From Haloterrigena turkmenica DSM 5511 (GTDB lineage: Archaea > Halobacteriota > Halobacteria > Halobacteriales > Natrialbaceae), in NCBI RefSeq assembly GCF_000025325.1, contig NC_013745.1, forward strand, positions 310,001 through 374,000: a DNA stretch of 64,000 nt. Direction: 5' to 3'. How positions within the stretch are numbered: the first letter of the stretch is position 1; every line of letters starts with the position of its first letter. The notes beneath the pieces were generated by a model, which saw only the letters and a program-made list of their open reading frames with translations, was not told the origin of the DNA and searched no databases. Below, in pieces: positions 28,418 through 37,666 of the stretch. The translations under genes were made by a program, and so were the position numbers.

Positions 28418-30015
28418 ACTTCTGGCACGTATTCGGCCTGGAAAGCGCAGACACCGGTGAGAAACTCCTGTTCTTCATCACTGGAGGGGCATTGCTGGCG
28501 TTAGCAGCGATCGGGATTCGGAGCCCACAGGTCCTCAACGATACGTTCAACGAGGCCTTCGGATGGGTGTTAACCTACTTCGGTTGGTGGTTCATGTTAC
28601 TCGGGATGGTATTGCTCGTCTTCTCGACGTACATGGTCTTCTCGCGATACGGCCACATTCGGATCGGCGGGCAGGACGCCGAGCCAGAGTTCGATCTGTT
28701 CTCGTGGCTCGCCATGGTGTTCACGGTCGGGTACAGCGGCTCGATCATCATTTGGGGCGTCGGCGAGCCCATCTCCATCGTGAACAGTCCGCCTCCGGAG
28801 CCGCTTCCGGTCACGGGGGCCTCGATCGAAGCGCTCGCGCTCGCGTTCATGTTCATCCACGAGGTCTTCCCGGGACTCGCCATGTGGTATCCGCCGTTCG
28901 CGTTGGCGTTCGGCCTGATCATCTACACGCGCGGTACGGACTCGTACAAGTTCAGTTCGATGCTGAAGGTGTTCCTCGACGACGACCGGTACAAGCTCCT
29001 CTACTGGACCGTCGACTTGGCGGCGCTGATCGCCATTATCGGCGGTGTCGCGGCGGCTATCGGGTTCTCCGCGCAGGTGTTCGCCGCCCTGCTGGATACG
29101 GTGTTCGGCGTTCCCCCGACGCTGTTCACGTACGGGCTGTTCGGCGTTCTCGGACTGGTCTTCCTCGGTGACGTCTGGTTGGGACTGCGAAGCGGAATTC
29201 GCAACGCGGCTCGGATCACCGTCGTCCTCATGTTGATCACGTTCGCGCTGCTCCTCGCGGTCGGACCGACGCTCTTCACGATTAACCTCGGGCTCGACGC
29301 CGGCGGCGTATGGCTGAACAACATGTTCCGCCTCTCGCTGTACTCCGCTCCGACGGCTGCGGGCAATTGGCCGCAACAGTGGACGAGTTTCTGGTGGGCG
29401 TGGTGGGCCGCGTGGGGTCTGTTCGTCGGCAGTTTCGTCGCCCGCGTGTCGAAGGGCCGAACCATCCGCGAGACGTTCGTTTGCCTGGTCGTTATTCCCG
29501 GTGTGCTGCTCTGGATACAGCACTCCATCGTCGGCGGCTGGGTGCTCGCACCGGGATACGTCGGGCCGGTCAGTGACGCGTTTGCCAGCGGCGGTATCCC
29601 CGCCTCGATCGCGACTGCGGTCACTCTCACGCCGCTCGCACCCCTGCTGGGAGTGTTGCTCATCTTGGTGATCGCCGGATACGTCGTGACGTCCCTGGAC
29701 TCGGCCGTGTACATCCTCTCTTCGATAACGCTCGGCACGGAGGAGCCGAACGCTCGAAACCGGGCGTGGTGGGGCGTCCTGCTCTCCTTCCTCGGCGTGA
29801 TGACGCTCGAACTCCCGGTGTTCGACGCGATGCAAGCGTTTCCCCCGGTGCTCGCGCTCCCGTTCACGCTCTTCCTCTTGGCGATCGTCTACGCGAGTTA
29901 CGTCACCGCTCGCGAATACTATCAGGGAGAGTCCACGCTGGCGAACGAGGATACGTTGATCACGTCCGCGAACACCGATTCCTCGCTTCCACAGGGGCAG
30001 GACGACGATGACTAG
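28414..30015 (+). CDS. BCCT-family transporter, divergent member
   Basis: A 533-aa membrane carrier with about 12 hydrophobic helices. The Trp-rich helix, SFWWAWWAAWGLFVGSF followed by KGRTIRE, is the BCCT hallmark, but it differs from the three other BCCTs here, and the early SAGIGAGIVFWGPAE-type segment reads TVGYSGSIIIWGVGEP. It imports a quaternary ammonium compound or related substrate with Na+ or H+; its place after the choline-type dehydrogenases suggests choline. The acidic C-terminal tail ends in four Asp. The start overlaps a short leader ORF. Confidence 0.9.
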   Translation: MNFWHVFGLESADTGEKLLFFITGGALLALAAIGIRSPQVLNDTFNEAFGWVLTYFGWWFMLLGMVLLVFSTYMVFSRYGHIRIGGQDAEPEFDLFSWLAMVFTVGYSGSIIIWGVGEPISIVNSPPPEPLPVTGASIEALALAFMFIHEVFPGLAMWYPPFALAFGLIIYTRGTDSYKFSSMLKVFLDDDRYKLLYWTVDLAALIAIIGGVAAAIGFSAQVFAALLDTVFGVPPTLFTYGLFGVLGLVFLGDVWLGLRSGIRNAARITVVLMLITFALLLAVGPTLFTINLGLDAGGVWLNNMFRLSLYSAPTAAGNWPQQWTSFWWAWWAAWGLFVGSFVARVSKGRTIRETFVCLVVIPGVLLWIQHSIVGGWVLAPGYVGPVSDAFASGGIPASIATAVTLTPLAPLLGVLLILVIAGYVVTSLDSAVYILSSITLGTEEPNARNRAWWGVLLSFLGVMTLELPVFDAMQAFPPVLALPFTLFLLAIVYASYVTAREYYQGESTLANEDTLITSANTDSSLPQGQDDDD

Positions 30016-30595
30016 CGCGCCGGTTCGGTTCGAAGGGGGAAGCGAGAGCGCCTCACGCGCTCGGGATCGCTGACCGACACCGCCCGTACGGAGCCACTCG
30101 ATATTCTATTCCGCTTCCGATCCGAACGCTCGGACGCGGAAACGAAGTATTCCGGTGCTCAAGCGGTGTTCCGCACTAATGATACGCCTATCGGCGACGA
30201 GATCTCTCTCTAGCGGCCCCACTCGACGGTGAGGGGCGCCCGGCAGCACCGTCTACCGATCGGCGTCGGGAATGCCGTGCGCCTCACCGTCCACATGACG
30301 GCGATGCCGAACCGCTCCTCGTCTGCGGACTATCGACCGAAGCCGGAGCACGGTCCGCTATCGACTCGTAGGGAAGATGCGATGGCTCCATCCCGTTCTG
30401 CTCCGGAACCAGTACGGTTTCGCCGAACTCGGATCGGCTACCGCGCCCGTGTTCGCGAGGGAAGTGAGGCGTCATCGAGACCGCGACCGGAGACCGGTGT
30501 CCGCTTCGCGGCGCTCGCGAACTCGAGAGGTAACAAAACTACCACGATGAGTTTCGCGAGCGAACGCGATCCGCTCGGCTCGTCCGCGAGCTCGG
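30016..30595. other. Intergenic, nothing recognised
   Basis: About 580 bp between converging genes. No gene, RNA or repeat could be supported. Confidence 0.5.
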
Positions 30596-31009
30596 TTAGT
30601 TCGCGATCAGCGCGATGGCGATACCAGCCAGGAGGATCCCCGCAGTATCAGTCATCTGCAAGGATTCTTCCAGAAAGACGACCGCAATAACCGCCGCGAC
30701 GACGAAATAGAGGGCGCTGATGGTCGTGACGACCGCGGCGTCACCCCTCGCGAGCGCCGCGTACAGGGCGATTCCACCGGCCGCCGACGCGACACCGGCG
30801 AGCGCGGCGTAGAACAGGCCGTCGTAGACCACGGCCGTCGGGACCTTCCGTGTGGCACCCATATAGGTAACGGCGACGAGCGTCCCCACCGCGTAGGAGA
30901 TACCCATCGCCGTTTCCGGAAGGATGGAATCCGTCGCGAGCCTGGCGAAAACCGCCCACAGACCCCACGCGATCATCGTTACTACCGCGAGCAGTATCGG
31001 ACGTCCCAT
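30596..31009 (-). CDS. Small DMT-superfamily (EamA-like) membrane transporter
   Basis: 137 aa with four helices, starting MGRPILLAVVTMIAWGLW. The last two helices, ISALYFVVAAVIAVVFLEE and ILLAGIAIALIAN, are typical of half-size EamA proteins. It is a paralog of the transporter at 20028-20438. The ATG at 31009 is chosen because hydrophobic sequence starts at once after it; a longer start adds eight residues. The substrate is unknown; osmolyte or amine efflux would suit the context but is a guess. Confidence 0.8.
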   Translation of the reverse strand: MGRPILLAVVTMIAWGLWAVFARLATDSILPETAMGISYAVGTLVAVTYMGATRKVPTAVVYDGLFYAALAGVASAAGGIALYAALARGDAAVVTTISALYFVVAAVIAVVFLEESLQMTDTAGILLAGIAIALIAN

Positions 31010-31240
31010 ACAGTGCATGTTCACACGGACCACTATTACCGTTAGCGTACCGACAGCCGAGTCGCGTGACCGAACCCCGACCGGTTCCCCGGAATCGAGC
31101 CGAACGGCTCCGCGAGCGGTGGGATACTGCCCCTCTCTCGGAGCGGGGTGACGGTCCCGATCTCGGGGACGGACGGTCGATGTGATTCGCCCGTCGGTCG
31201 GACCAGTCAGCTATTTCTGTCGACGGACGAGAGAACCGGT

Positions 31241-32038
31241 ATGGACGACGGAAAACAGGCCACGTTCGGCACCGAGGGCGAACTTCGGACCGACGAGACG
31301 GACGCGACGGACGACGATTCCGACTCCGGGCCCGAGCGCGACGACTTCGGCGACGAACTCGGTGAGAACGAGACCAAATCCGGGGTGAACCGGTACGTCG
31401 TCTCGAGTCTCCTCCAGAAAGCGGTTCGGCGATCCGACGAGGAGGTCGCGGCGTGGGCCGCGTGGGAACTGGTCCGTTCGGGATACGCCTGGAACTTCTG
31501 GGACCGGATCAACCTCTACGTCGTCGAGGACTTGCGCGCCGGACACGAGGTCGCGCTCACGGTGGCTCGCTACGAGGAACTGGCCCGCGAACGCTGGTCG
31601 GAAGAGTCCTGGCGCGGGCGGCTCTGTGCGGTCCACGCAGCCCTGGCGGCCGCTCGAGCGCCGTCGTCCCGCGAGGCCGCACACGCCGACGATTACTTCG
31701 GGGAACTTTCCGAAGAGCGCGCAGCCGCACGCGAGGAGGGCCGCGAGCCCCGCTACGACCATCCCGTCGACGAACTCGAGCCCGGCGGGAAATACGACGC
31801 CGTCTTCGACCAGCACACCTACGAGGGGAAGCGGCTCGGCCGCGACGGAGCGTTCTTCAGGACTCACGGCGGGCGAGTCGGACCCGAAGGCGAACCGGAA
31901 CTGAGCCGCCAGTGGCGGATCCGGAGCATGCGACTCGAGGACCGCGATTACACCGAAGATGAACTCGTTCGCGCGGTGGAACCGATCGATCCCGACGAAA
32001 AGTGGCCCGATACGGACGCGACCGATCGCGAGGAGTGA
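31241..32038 (+). CDS. Protein resembling the C-terminal domain of RarA/MgsA
   Basis: 265 aa. The first 50 residues are a very acidic, probably disordered tail. The rest (YVVSSLLQKAVRRSDEEVAA, FWDRINLYVVEDLRAG and YEGKRLGRD) resembles the tetramerisation/clamp-loader-like C-terminal domain of the replication-associated recombination ATPase RarA, with its KSxRGSxxxAA, ASEDVG and PxxYxGRRF pattern, but the AAA+ ATPase domain is absent. It may act as a partner of DNA-repair factors; no relation to the catabolic neighbours is visible. The start is at ATG 31241; an upstream start lacks similarity. Confidence 0.65.
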   Translation: MDDGKQATFGTEGELRTDETDATDDDSDSGPERDDFGDELGENETKSGVNRYVVSSLLQKAVRRSDEEVAAWAAWELVRSGYAWNFWDRINLYVVEDLRAGHEVALTVARYEELARERWSEESWRGRLCAVHAALAAARAPSSREAAHADDYFGELSEERAAAREEGREPRYDHPVDELEPGGKYDAVFDQHTYEGKRLGRDGAFFRTHGGRVGPEGEPELSRQWRIRSMRLEDRDYTEDELVRAVEPIDPDEKWPDTDATDREE

Positions 32039-32130
32039 CCGTCGCGACGAGCGACGGCGGTGAGCGGGAGCCGTCCGGCGTTTCGAATCGAACGCGAGTC
32101 AGTGAGCCCGAAGACGAACGAAACGGTCGG

Positions 32131-32490
32131 TCAGAACGCACCGAGGTGATCGTCCTGCGGTTCGTACAGTCCGCCGGTCATCCGCACCTCGTGGATCTCG
32201 TCTAACGTCTCGCCGATCGATAGTCCGCGGTCGGACATCGCCGCCGCGACGACGCCGATCGGGACGCCGTTCTCGTACTGCTCTTGCAGCTGCCAGACGA
32301 CGTCCTTGAGCTCGTCGCTCGCGACGTCCTCGGCGAGATCTACCTGTGCGCGTTCGAACTCCACGTCGTGGCCCGTCACGCGATAGTGACGGCGGTAGAA
32401 CTCGACGATCTCGTTCGGCTCCTCGGTTTGCAGATCGACGTCACACTCTGGACAGGATGCGACGTACGGTGCCTGATCTTGCGTGCTCAT
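32131..32490 (-). CDS. Small zinc-ribbon protein with MCM-like C-terminal winged helix
   Basis: 119 aa. The N-terminus carries SCPECDVDL, a single CxxC. The C-terminus, WQLQEQYENGVPIGVV to MTGGLYEPQDDHL, resembles the winged-helix tail of haloarchaeal MCM proteins (the GxxYEPxxxxL ending). It lies 58 bp downstream of the intact Rieske oxygenase on the same strand and is probably co-transcribed with it. A DNA-binding or regulatory role is plausible; I know of no established function. Confidence 0.65.
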   Translation of the reverse strand: MSTQDQAPYVASCPECDVDLQTEEPNEIVEFYRRHYRVTGHDVEFERAQVDLAEDVASDELKDVVWQLQEQYENGVPIGVVAAAMSDRGLSIGETLDEIHEVRMTGGLYEPQDDHLGAF

Positions 32491-32548
32491 AGGTGTCGAA
32501 TTTCGGATTTCGTCTCGAGCGGTGAGTACTGGTCGGTAGACGGTGCGA

Positions 32549-33682
32549 TCACGAGTCGTAGGCCTCCTGGGCGAGCTGGTGGAACTTGTGGACGGTGTGT
32601 TCGTTGGGACCGAGTTGGGCCTGGGCGAGCGCGCCCGTTCTGAGGCCTTCCCACTGGCGTTCGACCAGTTCGAAGTCCTCTTCCTGGAGCTGGCGGCTCG
32701 TGCGAACGAACTCGCGCTCCTCCTCGGAGAGCTCGCTGTCGCGGAAGTAGTAGTCCGCGATGAGCTGGAAGCGGTCGGTATCGATCGGATCGATGATGTA
32801 GGTGCCGTAGCCGTCGGCGGTACCGTACATGTTAACCGTGAAGTTTGGCCAGAAGTAGTGGAACTGCGCCTCGTGTTCGTCGTGGATCCGCATCTCGTCG
32901 TCGACGTCCTGGGCGTGCGTGTAGTGGAGCACCCAGTGGTAGTCGTTGACCTCGAGTTCGGAGTCGTTGAGCGAGATGCCCTTGATCCAGTCCTGGTGGT
33001 TGGCCTGGCAGTGGTCGCACTCCGAGTAGTTGCTCGCGAACACCTTCCAGTTGCACTCGACCTCCGAGACGATTCGGGTGGCGTGTTCGTACTCCCCAAG
33101 GGGCAGCGCCTCGAGGCGATCTTTCATCACGCCGGCCTGCTCGGCCAGCGGCATCGGATCCTCACTGAGGTTCACGAAGATCAGCGGGCCGATGGTGTCG
33201 ACGTGGACGTCGTTCAGGGCGTTCTCTTCGGCGTCGAACTCCTGGACGTCTTCGTCCTCGAGGTCGGGGTTCAGACCGGCTTCATCGAAGCTCTTGGGCG
33301 TGCTTTTGAGCTCTCCCTCGAGGTCATACGTCCAGAGGTGATACGGACACTTGATCCGCTTCGCATCGCCGGGATCGGTCATCGGCGTGTCCTCGACCAT
33401 CTTCGAGCCGCGGTGGGCACAGACGTTGTCGAACGCTTTGACCTCGCCGTCGTGACCGCGGACGACGATCAGTTGACGATCACCGATCGTCCGGGTGAAG
33501 TACTGGCCCGATTCCTTGATACAGTTGGCGTGGCCGGCGTACACCCAGTACTGGCCGAACACCTTGTCTTTCTCTATCTCGAAGACGTCCGGGTCAGTGA
33601 AATACCTCGCCGGTAACGCGTTTGATTTTTCCGTGATATCTGAACTCACTGATTGCGTCTGTGAGTCGTCCCACTGTGTCAT
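32549..33682 (-). CDS. Rieske non-heme iron oxygenase, probable quaternary-amine N-demethylase (large subunit)
   Basis: 377 aa. The Rieske [2Fe-2S] ligands are Cys88 and His90 in CAHRGS and Cys112 and His115 in CPYHLW. The mononuclear iron site is in NYSECDHCQANH (His224, His229), with Glu221 in the bridging position; a Glu there is reported for carnitine oxygenase CntA and similar quaternary-ammonium Rieske enzymes (recalled). The third ligand is probably the Asp of EEDFELVERQ. Glycine betaine to dimethylglycine plus formaldehyde is the best guess, given the dimethylglycine-type dehydrogenase 1 kb away. No dedicated reductase lies nearby. The ATG at 33682 is preceded by a TATA box at leaderless distance. 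Confidence 0.9.
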   Translation of the reverse strand: MTQWDDSQTQSVSSDITEKSNALPARYFTDPDVFEIEKDKVFGQYWVYAGHANCIKESGQYFTRTIGDRQLIVVRGHDGEVKAFDNVCAHRGSKMVEDTPMTDPGDAKRIKCPYHLWTYDLEGELKSTPKSFDEAGLNPDLEDEDVQEFDAEENALNDVHVDTIGPLIFVNLSEDPMPLAEQAGVMKDRLEALPLGEYEHATRIVSEVECNWKVFASNYSECDHCQANHQDWIKGISLNDSELEVNDYHWVLHYTHAQDVDDEMRIHDEHEAQFHYFWPNFTVNMYGTADGYGTYIIDPIDTDRFQLIADYYFRDSELSEEEREFVRTSRQLQEEDFELVERQWEGLRTGALAQAQLGPNEHTVHKFHQLAQEAYDS

Positions 33683-33702
33683 ACGAGCCCACAAATGACA
33701 CA

Positions 33703-33710
33703 CATATAAA
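33703..33710 (-). promoter_or_regulatory. TATA box of the intact Rieske oxygenase gene
   Basis: The AT-only run CATATAAA (plus strand) stands 21-28 bp upstream of ATG 33682, fitting a leaderless transcript on the minus strand. Confidence 0.5.
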
Positions 33711-33845
33711 AAACAGTTCACCTGTGATACTGAACCTCACTATAAACAAGTGAGAATTACGTTTCAGCGGAGACACAAAAGAGCAACTGAGAGACGTCGG
33801 GAATTCAGTCGCTTACCGAATGAGTGTCTCCGAGTCTCTCGCCGA

Positions 33846-34289
33846 TCAGTCGTCTGCCGTGACCGCTTCCTCTTTGATGAGTTCGTTCCACCGCTCGACG
33901 CCAGCTTCGGCGACCTCGCGGTCCTGGCTCACGGCACCGCCAGAGACGCCGATCGAGCCGACGACCTCGCCGTCTCGCTCGAGCGGATAGCCGCCACCGA
34001 AGATGACGATCTGGTCGTCGTCGGTCGTCTGGAGGCCGTACAGGGAGTTACCCGGTTCGGAGGGCTCCGCCAGTTCGTGTGTCGGCATCTCCAGGGCAGC
34101 CGACGTGTACGCCTTGTTACGCGAGATGCTCACGGAGGCCAGCCAGCCGCCATCCATGCGGTGCTGGGCGATGAGGTTCCCCTCGCTGTTTGCGACCGTG
34201 ATCACCATCGGGTTGTCGATCTCGTCCGCTTTCTCTTCTGCCGCTTCTATCAGCTGTTTCGCTGTTTCCAGCGGAATGGACTCTACCAT
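33846..34289 (-). CDS. GlcG/HbpS-family (heme-binding-like) protein
   Basis: 147 aa matching the GlcG/HbpS fold: IPLETAKQLIEAAEEKADEI, NPMVITVANSEGNLIAQHRM, FGGGYPLERDGEVVGSIGVS and GVERWN. Relatives bind heme or cobalamin, or occur as accessory proteins in catabolic clusters. The His of the AQHRMDGGW segment is in the usual place. It lies between the Rieske oxygenase and the FAD/GcvT dehydrogenase, divergent from the latter, and probably belongs to the demethylation set. The ATG at 34289 follows an AT-rich promoter at 34310-34325. Its role here is unknown. Confidence 0.85.
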   Translation of the reverse strand: MVESIPLETAKQLIEAAEEKADEIDNPMVITVANSEGNLIAQHRMDGGWLASVSISRNKAYTSAALEMPTHELAEPSEPGNSLYGLQTTDDDQIVIFGGGYPLERDGEVVGSIGVSGGAVSQDREVAEAGVERWNELIKEEAVTADD

Positions 34290-34727
34290 GCAAGAGGAAG
34301 ATGAGGAGTTGTAATGAAATAAGTTGTCATTATTTCTTCGATAGACAGCATGATTTCTGAGATTCGGTGAGGAATTATGTCGTATCAGGACCTCTATACC
34401 CGCATATCCACGGGTTCGCTCGATTGGCTCGGGTAACTGCAAAGGGAAGCCGTTACCCGCGATTCAGCGTTACTACCGCTAGAAGTGATATTCAAATGCT
34501 ATTTTGTGCTTCTCCGCGGTCTTGCCGATGTCTCTGACGACCGTTGGCGTGTCTCGCACGGAATCGAACGCTATCGCTCGGCGATGGTGCCGTAGAATAA
34601 CAGTGCTATCACAGTTATCCGCAGCCGCCTCGAAACTCTACTTATAATTCTTCTACCACGTTTTGGTGAAGATCTGGGTGAGCGATAATTATATTTGTAC
34701 TCGACTGGCACCACGGAGTGTACAATT
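34290..34727 (+). promoter_or_regulatory. Divergent promoter region, HbpS-like / dimethylglycine dehydrogenase-like
   Basis: A 438-bp gap with no gene. A TATA-like ATAATTATATTTG at 34685-34697 lies about 31 bp before ATG 34728, the spacing of a leaderless start. The AT-rich run 34310-34330 would serve the minus-strand gene. Confidence 0.55.
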
Positions 34728-37301
34728 ATGAACGCAGACGACAGCTTGCCGGACCAAGCGGACACTGTTATTGTCGGTGCCGGTATTGTCGGGTGCAACC
34801 TGGCATACCAGCTCACTGAACTCGGCCGAGACGACGTCGTCGTCGTCGATCAGGGACCGATGCCAACCACTGGCGGGTCTTCCAGCCACGCACCGGGGAT
34901 CATGTTCCAGACTTCCGAGTCGAAGATCCTCTCGAAGTTCGCCAAGTACAGCCGTAACCTGTACTCGGACCTGGAAGACGACGACGGAGTTCAGGCCTAC
35001 AAGGAAGTCGGCGGCATCGAGGTCGCGCGGAGCGACGAGCGGATGGACTACCTCCAGCGCCGCGTTGAGTGGGCCGAATCCTGGGGGCTCCCGAACCCGG
35101 AGGTCCTCTCGCCCGAGGAAGTAGAAGAAAAGCTGCCGCTCGTCGACACCGACGTGATCCAGGGAGGGTACTACTCACCGACTGACGGCCAGGTGTCTGG
35201 CGTCGTCGCCTGCGCTGCCCTCGCCAGAGAAGCCATGGACCGGGGAGCGAAGTTCGTTCCGCATACCCGCACCGAAGACGTCGAGACCGAGAACGGGTCG
35301 GTCAGCTCGGTTATCACCGAAAATGGGACTATCGAGTGTAACGAGGTCGTCATCGCGACGAACATCTGGGCGCGTCAGCTGGGCGAGAAACTCGACGTTC
35401 ACCTCCCGGTGACGCCGGTCGAGCACCAGTACACGATGACCGAGTCGCTCGAGGATCTCGCCGACAACCGGGTCGACGTCAGCGATCACCCGCTGTACGA
35501 GAACTATAAGGGCGTCTCCGGAGACAAAACCGACCGCCTGCTCGCGAGTCCTGACCGGCCGATCCTCCGCGATCAGGACAACGCGATGTACTTCCGGACG
35601 CACGGGGACTCCTACGGAATCGGCTCGTACAACCACGAACCCATTGTACCTGATCCGCAGGACCTCGGCGGCAACGAGGAAGACGCTGAACAGGGCTCGG
35701 TCCACGAGTTCACCGAGTATCACATGAACAACGCGACGCACCCGGATCGGCCGGACAAGGCGCCCCGCCAGGCCAGCGACGAACTGCTGCCCGCCACCGA
35801 GGGGAAGGAACTCGAACACAAATACAACGGGATGTTCGCGGAGTCGCCGAACGGCCTGCCGGTGATGGGTCCGGTCCAGAAATACGACGGTCTCTGGACC
35901 GCGGCCGCCATCTGGGTCACTCACGCCGGCGGCGCCGGCAAGGCGCTCGCCGAGTGGATGGAAAACGGTATCCCTCGTCTCTCCGACGGACCGATCGACC
36001 TCCGGCACTGCAACGTCAATCGGTTCGACGCCCACGAAGGCAGCTGGGACTTCGCGCGAGACATCGGCGGCGAGGAGTACCGCATCGTCTACAACATCAT
36101 GCACCCGAAGTGGGTCTGGACGGATCATCAGCGCGACATCCGCCGCACGCCGATGTACCACAGCCACAAGGAACTCGACGCCGAGCTGTGGGCCGAAGCC
36201 GGGTGGGAGGAACCGCAGTGGTTCGAGTCCAACGCCGACCTGCTCGCCGAGTACGGCGAGCAGATCCCGGACCGCGAGGGCTGGGTGGGCAAGTACTGGT
36301 CGCCCATCGAGGGCGCGGAGGCGCTCCACGTCCGCAACAAGGTCGGCCTCCACGACATGACGTCGTTCAATAAGATGGAGGTCGTCGGGAGCGATGCCGG
36401 AGACTTCGTCCAGCGCCTCTGTACGAACGACATGGACCTCGACATCGGCGACGTCCGGTACACCTTGATGTGTAACGAGGAGGGCGGCGTCCGCGCGGAC
36501 ATCACCGTCACGCGCGTCGACGACAACCGCTACCTCCTTCTGACGACCGGTCGTGAGGTCGGAAACAACCACGTCGCGTGGGTCCGCGAGCAGTCCCCCG
36601 AGGACGTGGTCGTCAACGACGTTACCTCCAGCCTAGCGGCGATGGTCTGTACCGGTCCGAACGCGCGGAAGGTACTCTCCGAGGTGACGGACGTGGACCT
36701 CTCCGACGAGGCGTTCCCGTTCTTCACGAGTCAGCAGTTCTTCATCAAGAACGTTCCCGTCACCGCGCTCCGGGTGTCCTACGCCGGCGAACTCGGCTGG
36801 GAGCTGTACACGCCCTCCGAGTACGGCGAGCAGCTCTGGGAGCACCTCATGGAGGCCGGCGAAGAGTACGACATTCGCCCGTACGGTAATGGTGCGCTGA
36901 ACGCGCTGCGCATCGAGAAGGGCTTCCGGCTGTGGGGCGAGGACCTCCACACCGAGCACAACCCCTACGAGACGGATCTCGGATGGGCCGTCGACCTGGA
37001 GACCGACTTCATCGGGAAGGAAGCGGTCGTCGAAGCGGCCGAGGGTAACAACATCGACCACAAGGTCGCGTGCCTGACCCTCGACGACGAAGAGGCGACG
37101 ATCCTCCCTCACCGTCCGATCTTCGACGGTGACGAACCGATCGGCTACGTACACAGCGCCGAGTACGGGTACACGGTCGGCGCCTGCGTCGTCTACACGT
37201 ACCTCCCACCGGAGTACGCGGAGCCCGGGACCGAACTCGAGATCGAGTACGAGGGCGAACGGTACGACGCCACCGTTCGCGAGGAACCGCTCCTCGATTA
37301 A
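34728..37301 (+). CDS. FAD-dependent oxidoreductase/aminomethyltransferase, dimethylglycine or sarcosine dehydrogenase family
   Basis: 857 aa in two parts. Residues 1-400 form a DAO-type FAD domain with GAGIVG at 17-22 and GGSSSHAPG, in which His54 sits where dimethylglycine dehydrogenase binds FAD covalently. Residues 430-850 form a GcvT-like tetrahydrofolate domain, with GLHDMTSFNKMEVVG, FVQRLCTNDMDLDIGDVRYT, YAGELGWELYTPSEY and GNGALNALRIEKGFRLWGED. Such proteins oxidatively demethylate dimethylglycine or sarcosine and pass the methylene group to THF. It has its own promoter and is followed by a T-tract terminator. The exact substrate is inferred from the Rieske, glyA and betaine-transport neighbours. 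Confidence 0.93.
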   Translation: MNADDSLPDQADTVIVGAGIVGCNLAYQLTELGRDDVVVVDQGPMPTTGGSSSHAPGIMFQTSESKILSKFAKYSRNLYSDLEDDDGVQAYKEVGGIEVARSDERMDYLQRRVEWAESWGLPNPEVLSPEEVEEKLPLVDTDVIQGGYYSPTDGQVSGVVACAALAREAMDRGAKFVPHTRTEDVETENGSVSSVITENGTIECNEVVIATNIWARQLGEKLDVHLPVTPVEHQYTMTESLEDLADNRVDVSDHPLYENYKGVSGDKTDRLLASPDRPILRDQDNAMYFRTHGDSYGIGSYNHEPIVPDPQDLGGNEEDAEQGSVHEFTEYHMNNATHPDRPDKAPRQASDELLPATEGKELEHKYNGMFAESPNGLPVMGPVQKYDGLWTAAAIWVTHAGGAGKALAEWMENGIPRLSDGPIDLRHCNVNRFDAHEGSWDFARDIGGEEYRIVYNIMHPKWVWTDHQRDIRRTPMYHSHKELDAELWAEAGWEEPQWFESNADLLAEYGEQIPDREGWVGKYWSPIEGAEALHVRNKVGLHDMTSFNKMEVVGSDAGDFVQRLCTNDMDLDIGDVRYTLMCNEEGGVRADITVTRVDDNRYLLLTTGREVGNNHVAWVREQSPEDVVVNDVTSSLAAMVCTGPNARKVLSEVTDVDLSDEAFPFFTSQQFFIKNVPVTALRVSYAGELGWELYTPSEYGEQLWEHLMEAGEEYDIRPYGNGALNALRIEKGFRLWGEDLHTEHNPYETDLGWAVDLETDFIGKEAVVEAAEGNNIDHKVACLTLDDEEATILPHRPIFDGDEPIGYVHSAEYGYTVGACVVYTYLPPEYAEPGTELEIEYEGERYDATVREEPLLD

Positions 37302-37324
37302 AAAGAGCGCACTCGACGGCGCAA

Positions 37325-37350
37325 TGCGATTTTGCGTCTGACTTTTTTCT
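37325..37350 (+). terminator. T-tract terminator after the dehydrogenase
   Basis: A short GC-containing stretch (TGCGATTTTGCG) followed by a run of six T at 37343-37348, within 50 bp of the stop codon. Haloarchaeal terminators are typically such T-runs. Confidence 0.5.
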
Positions 37351-37666
37351 TCTCGAGGAGGCAGACGCTCTGTCGTGCGATCGGAGTGACCATCGTCAGC
37401 AAAATCAGAGTATATTCGCACTTCGATCGGGGACCCCTAGTCCGCCCGGCAGGTGCCCACGAGTTCGTCAGTGACAGTGGTAGCCCGACCCGCAACGTGA
37501 CGTATCAGAGGAGTCCCCGGCGAGGTTGATAACCGTCTCGTCCAGTTCGCCGAAGCACGTCGAACGGCTGCCGGCGATGATGAGGGCCGCGCGCGGACAC
37601 GGTCGTCCGCGCGGGTACTGAAGGAGACGAGGTACCTTTTTACACCGCAAGGGATACATTCAACCA
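37351..37666. other. Intergenic before the second AOR
   Basis: No gene recognised. A TATA-like CTTTTTA at 37634-37640 lies about 27 bp before ATG 37667. Confidence 0.45.

Noticed and set aside
28597-29835. Open frames of 412 and 288 aa opposite the BCCT gene
   Set aside because: Antisense to a certain membrane carrier; very Arg/Glu-rich or Ser/Thr-rich with no domain.
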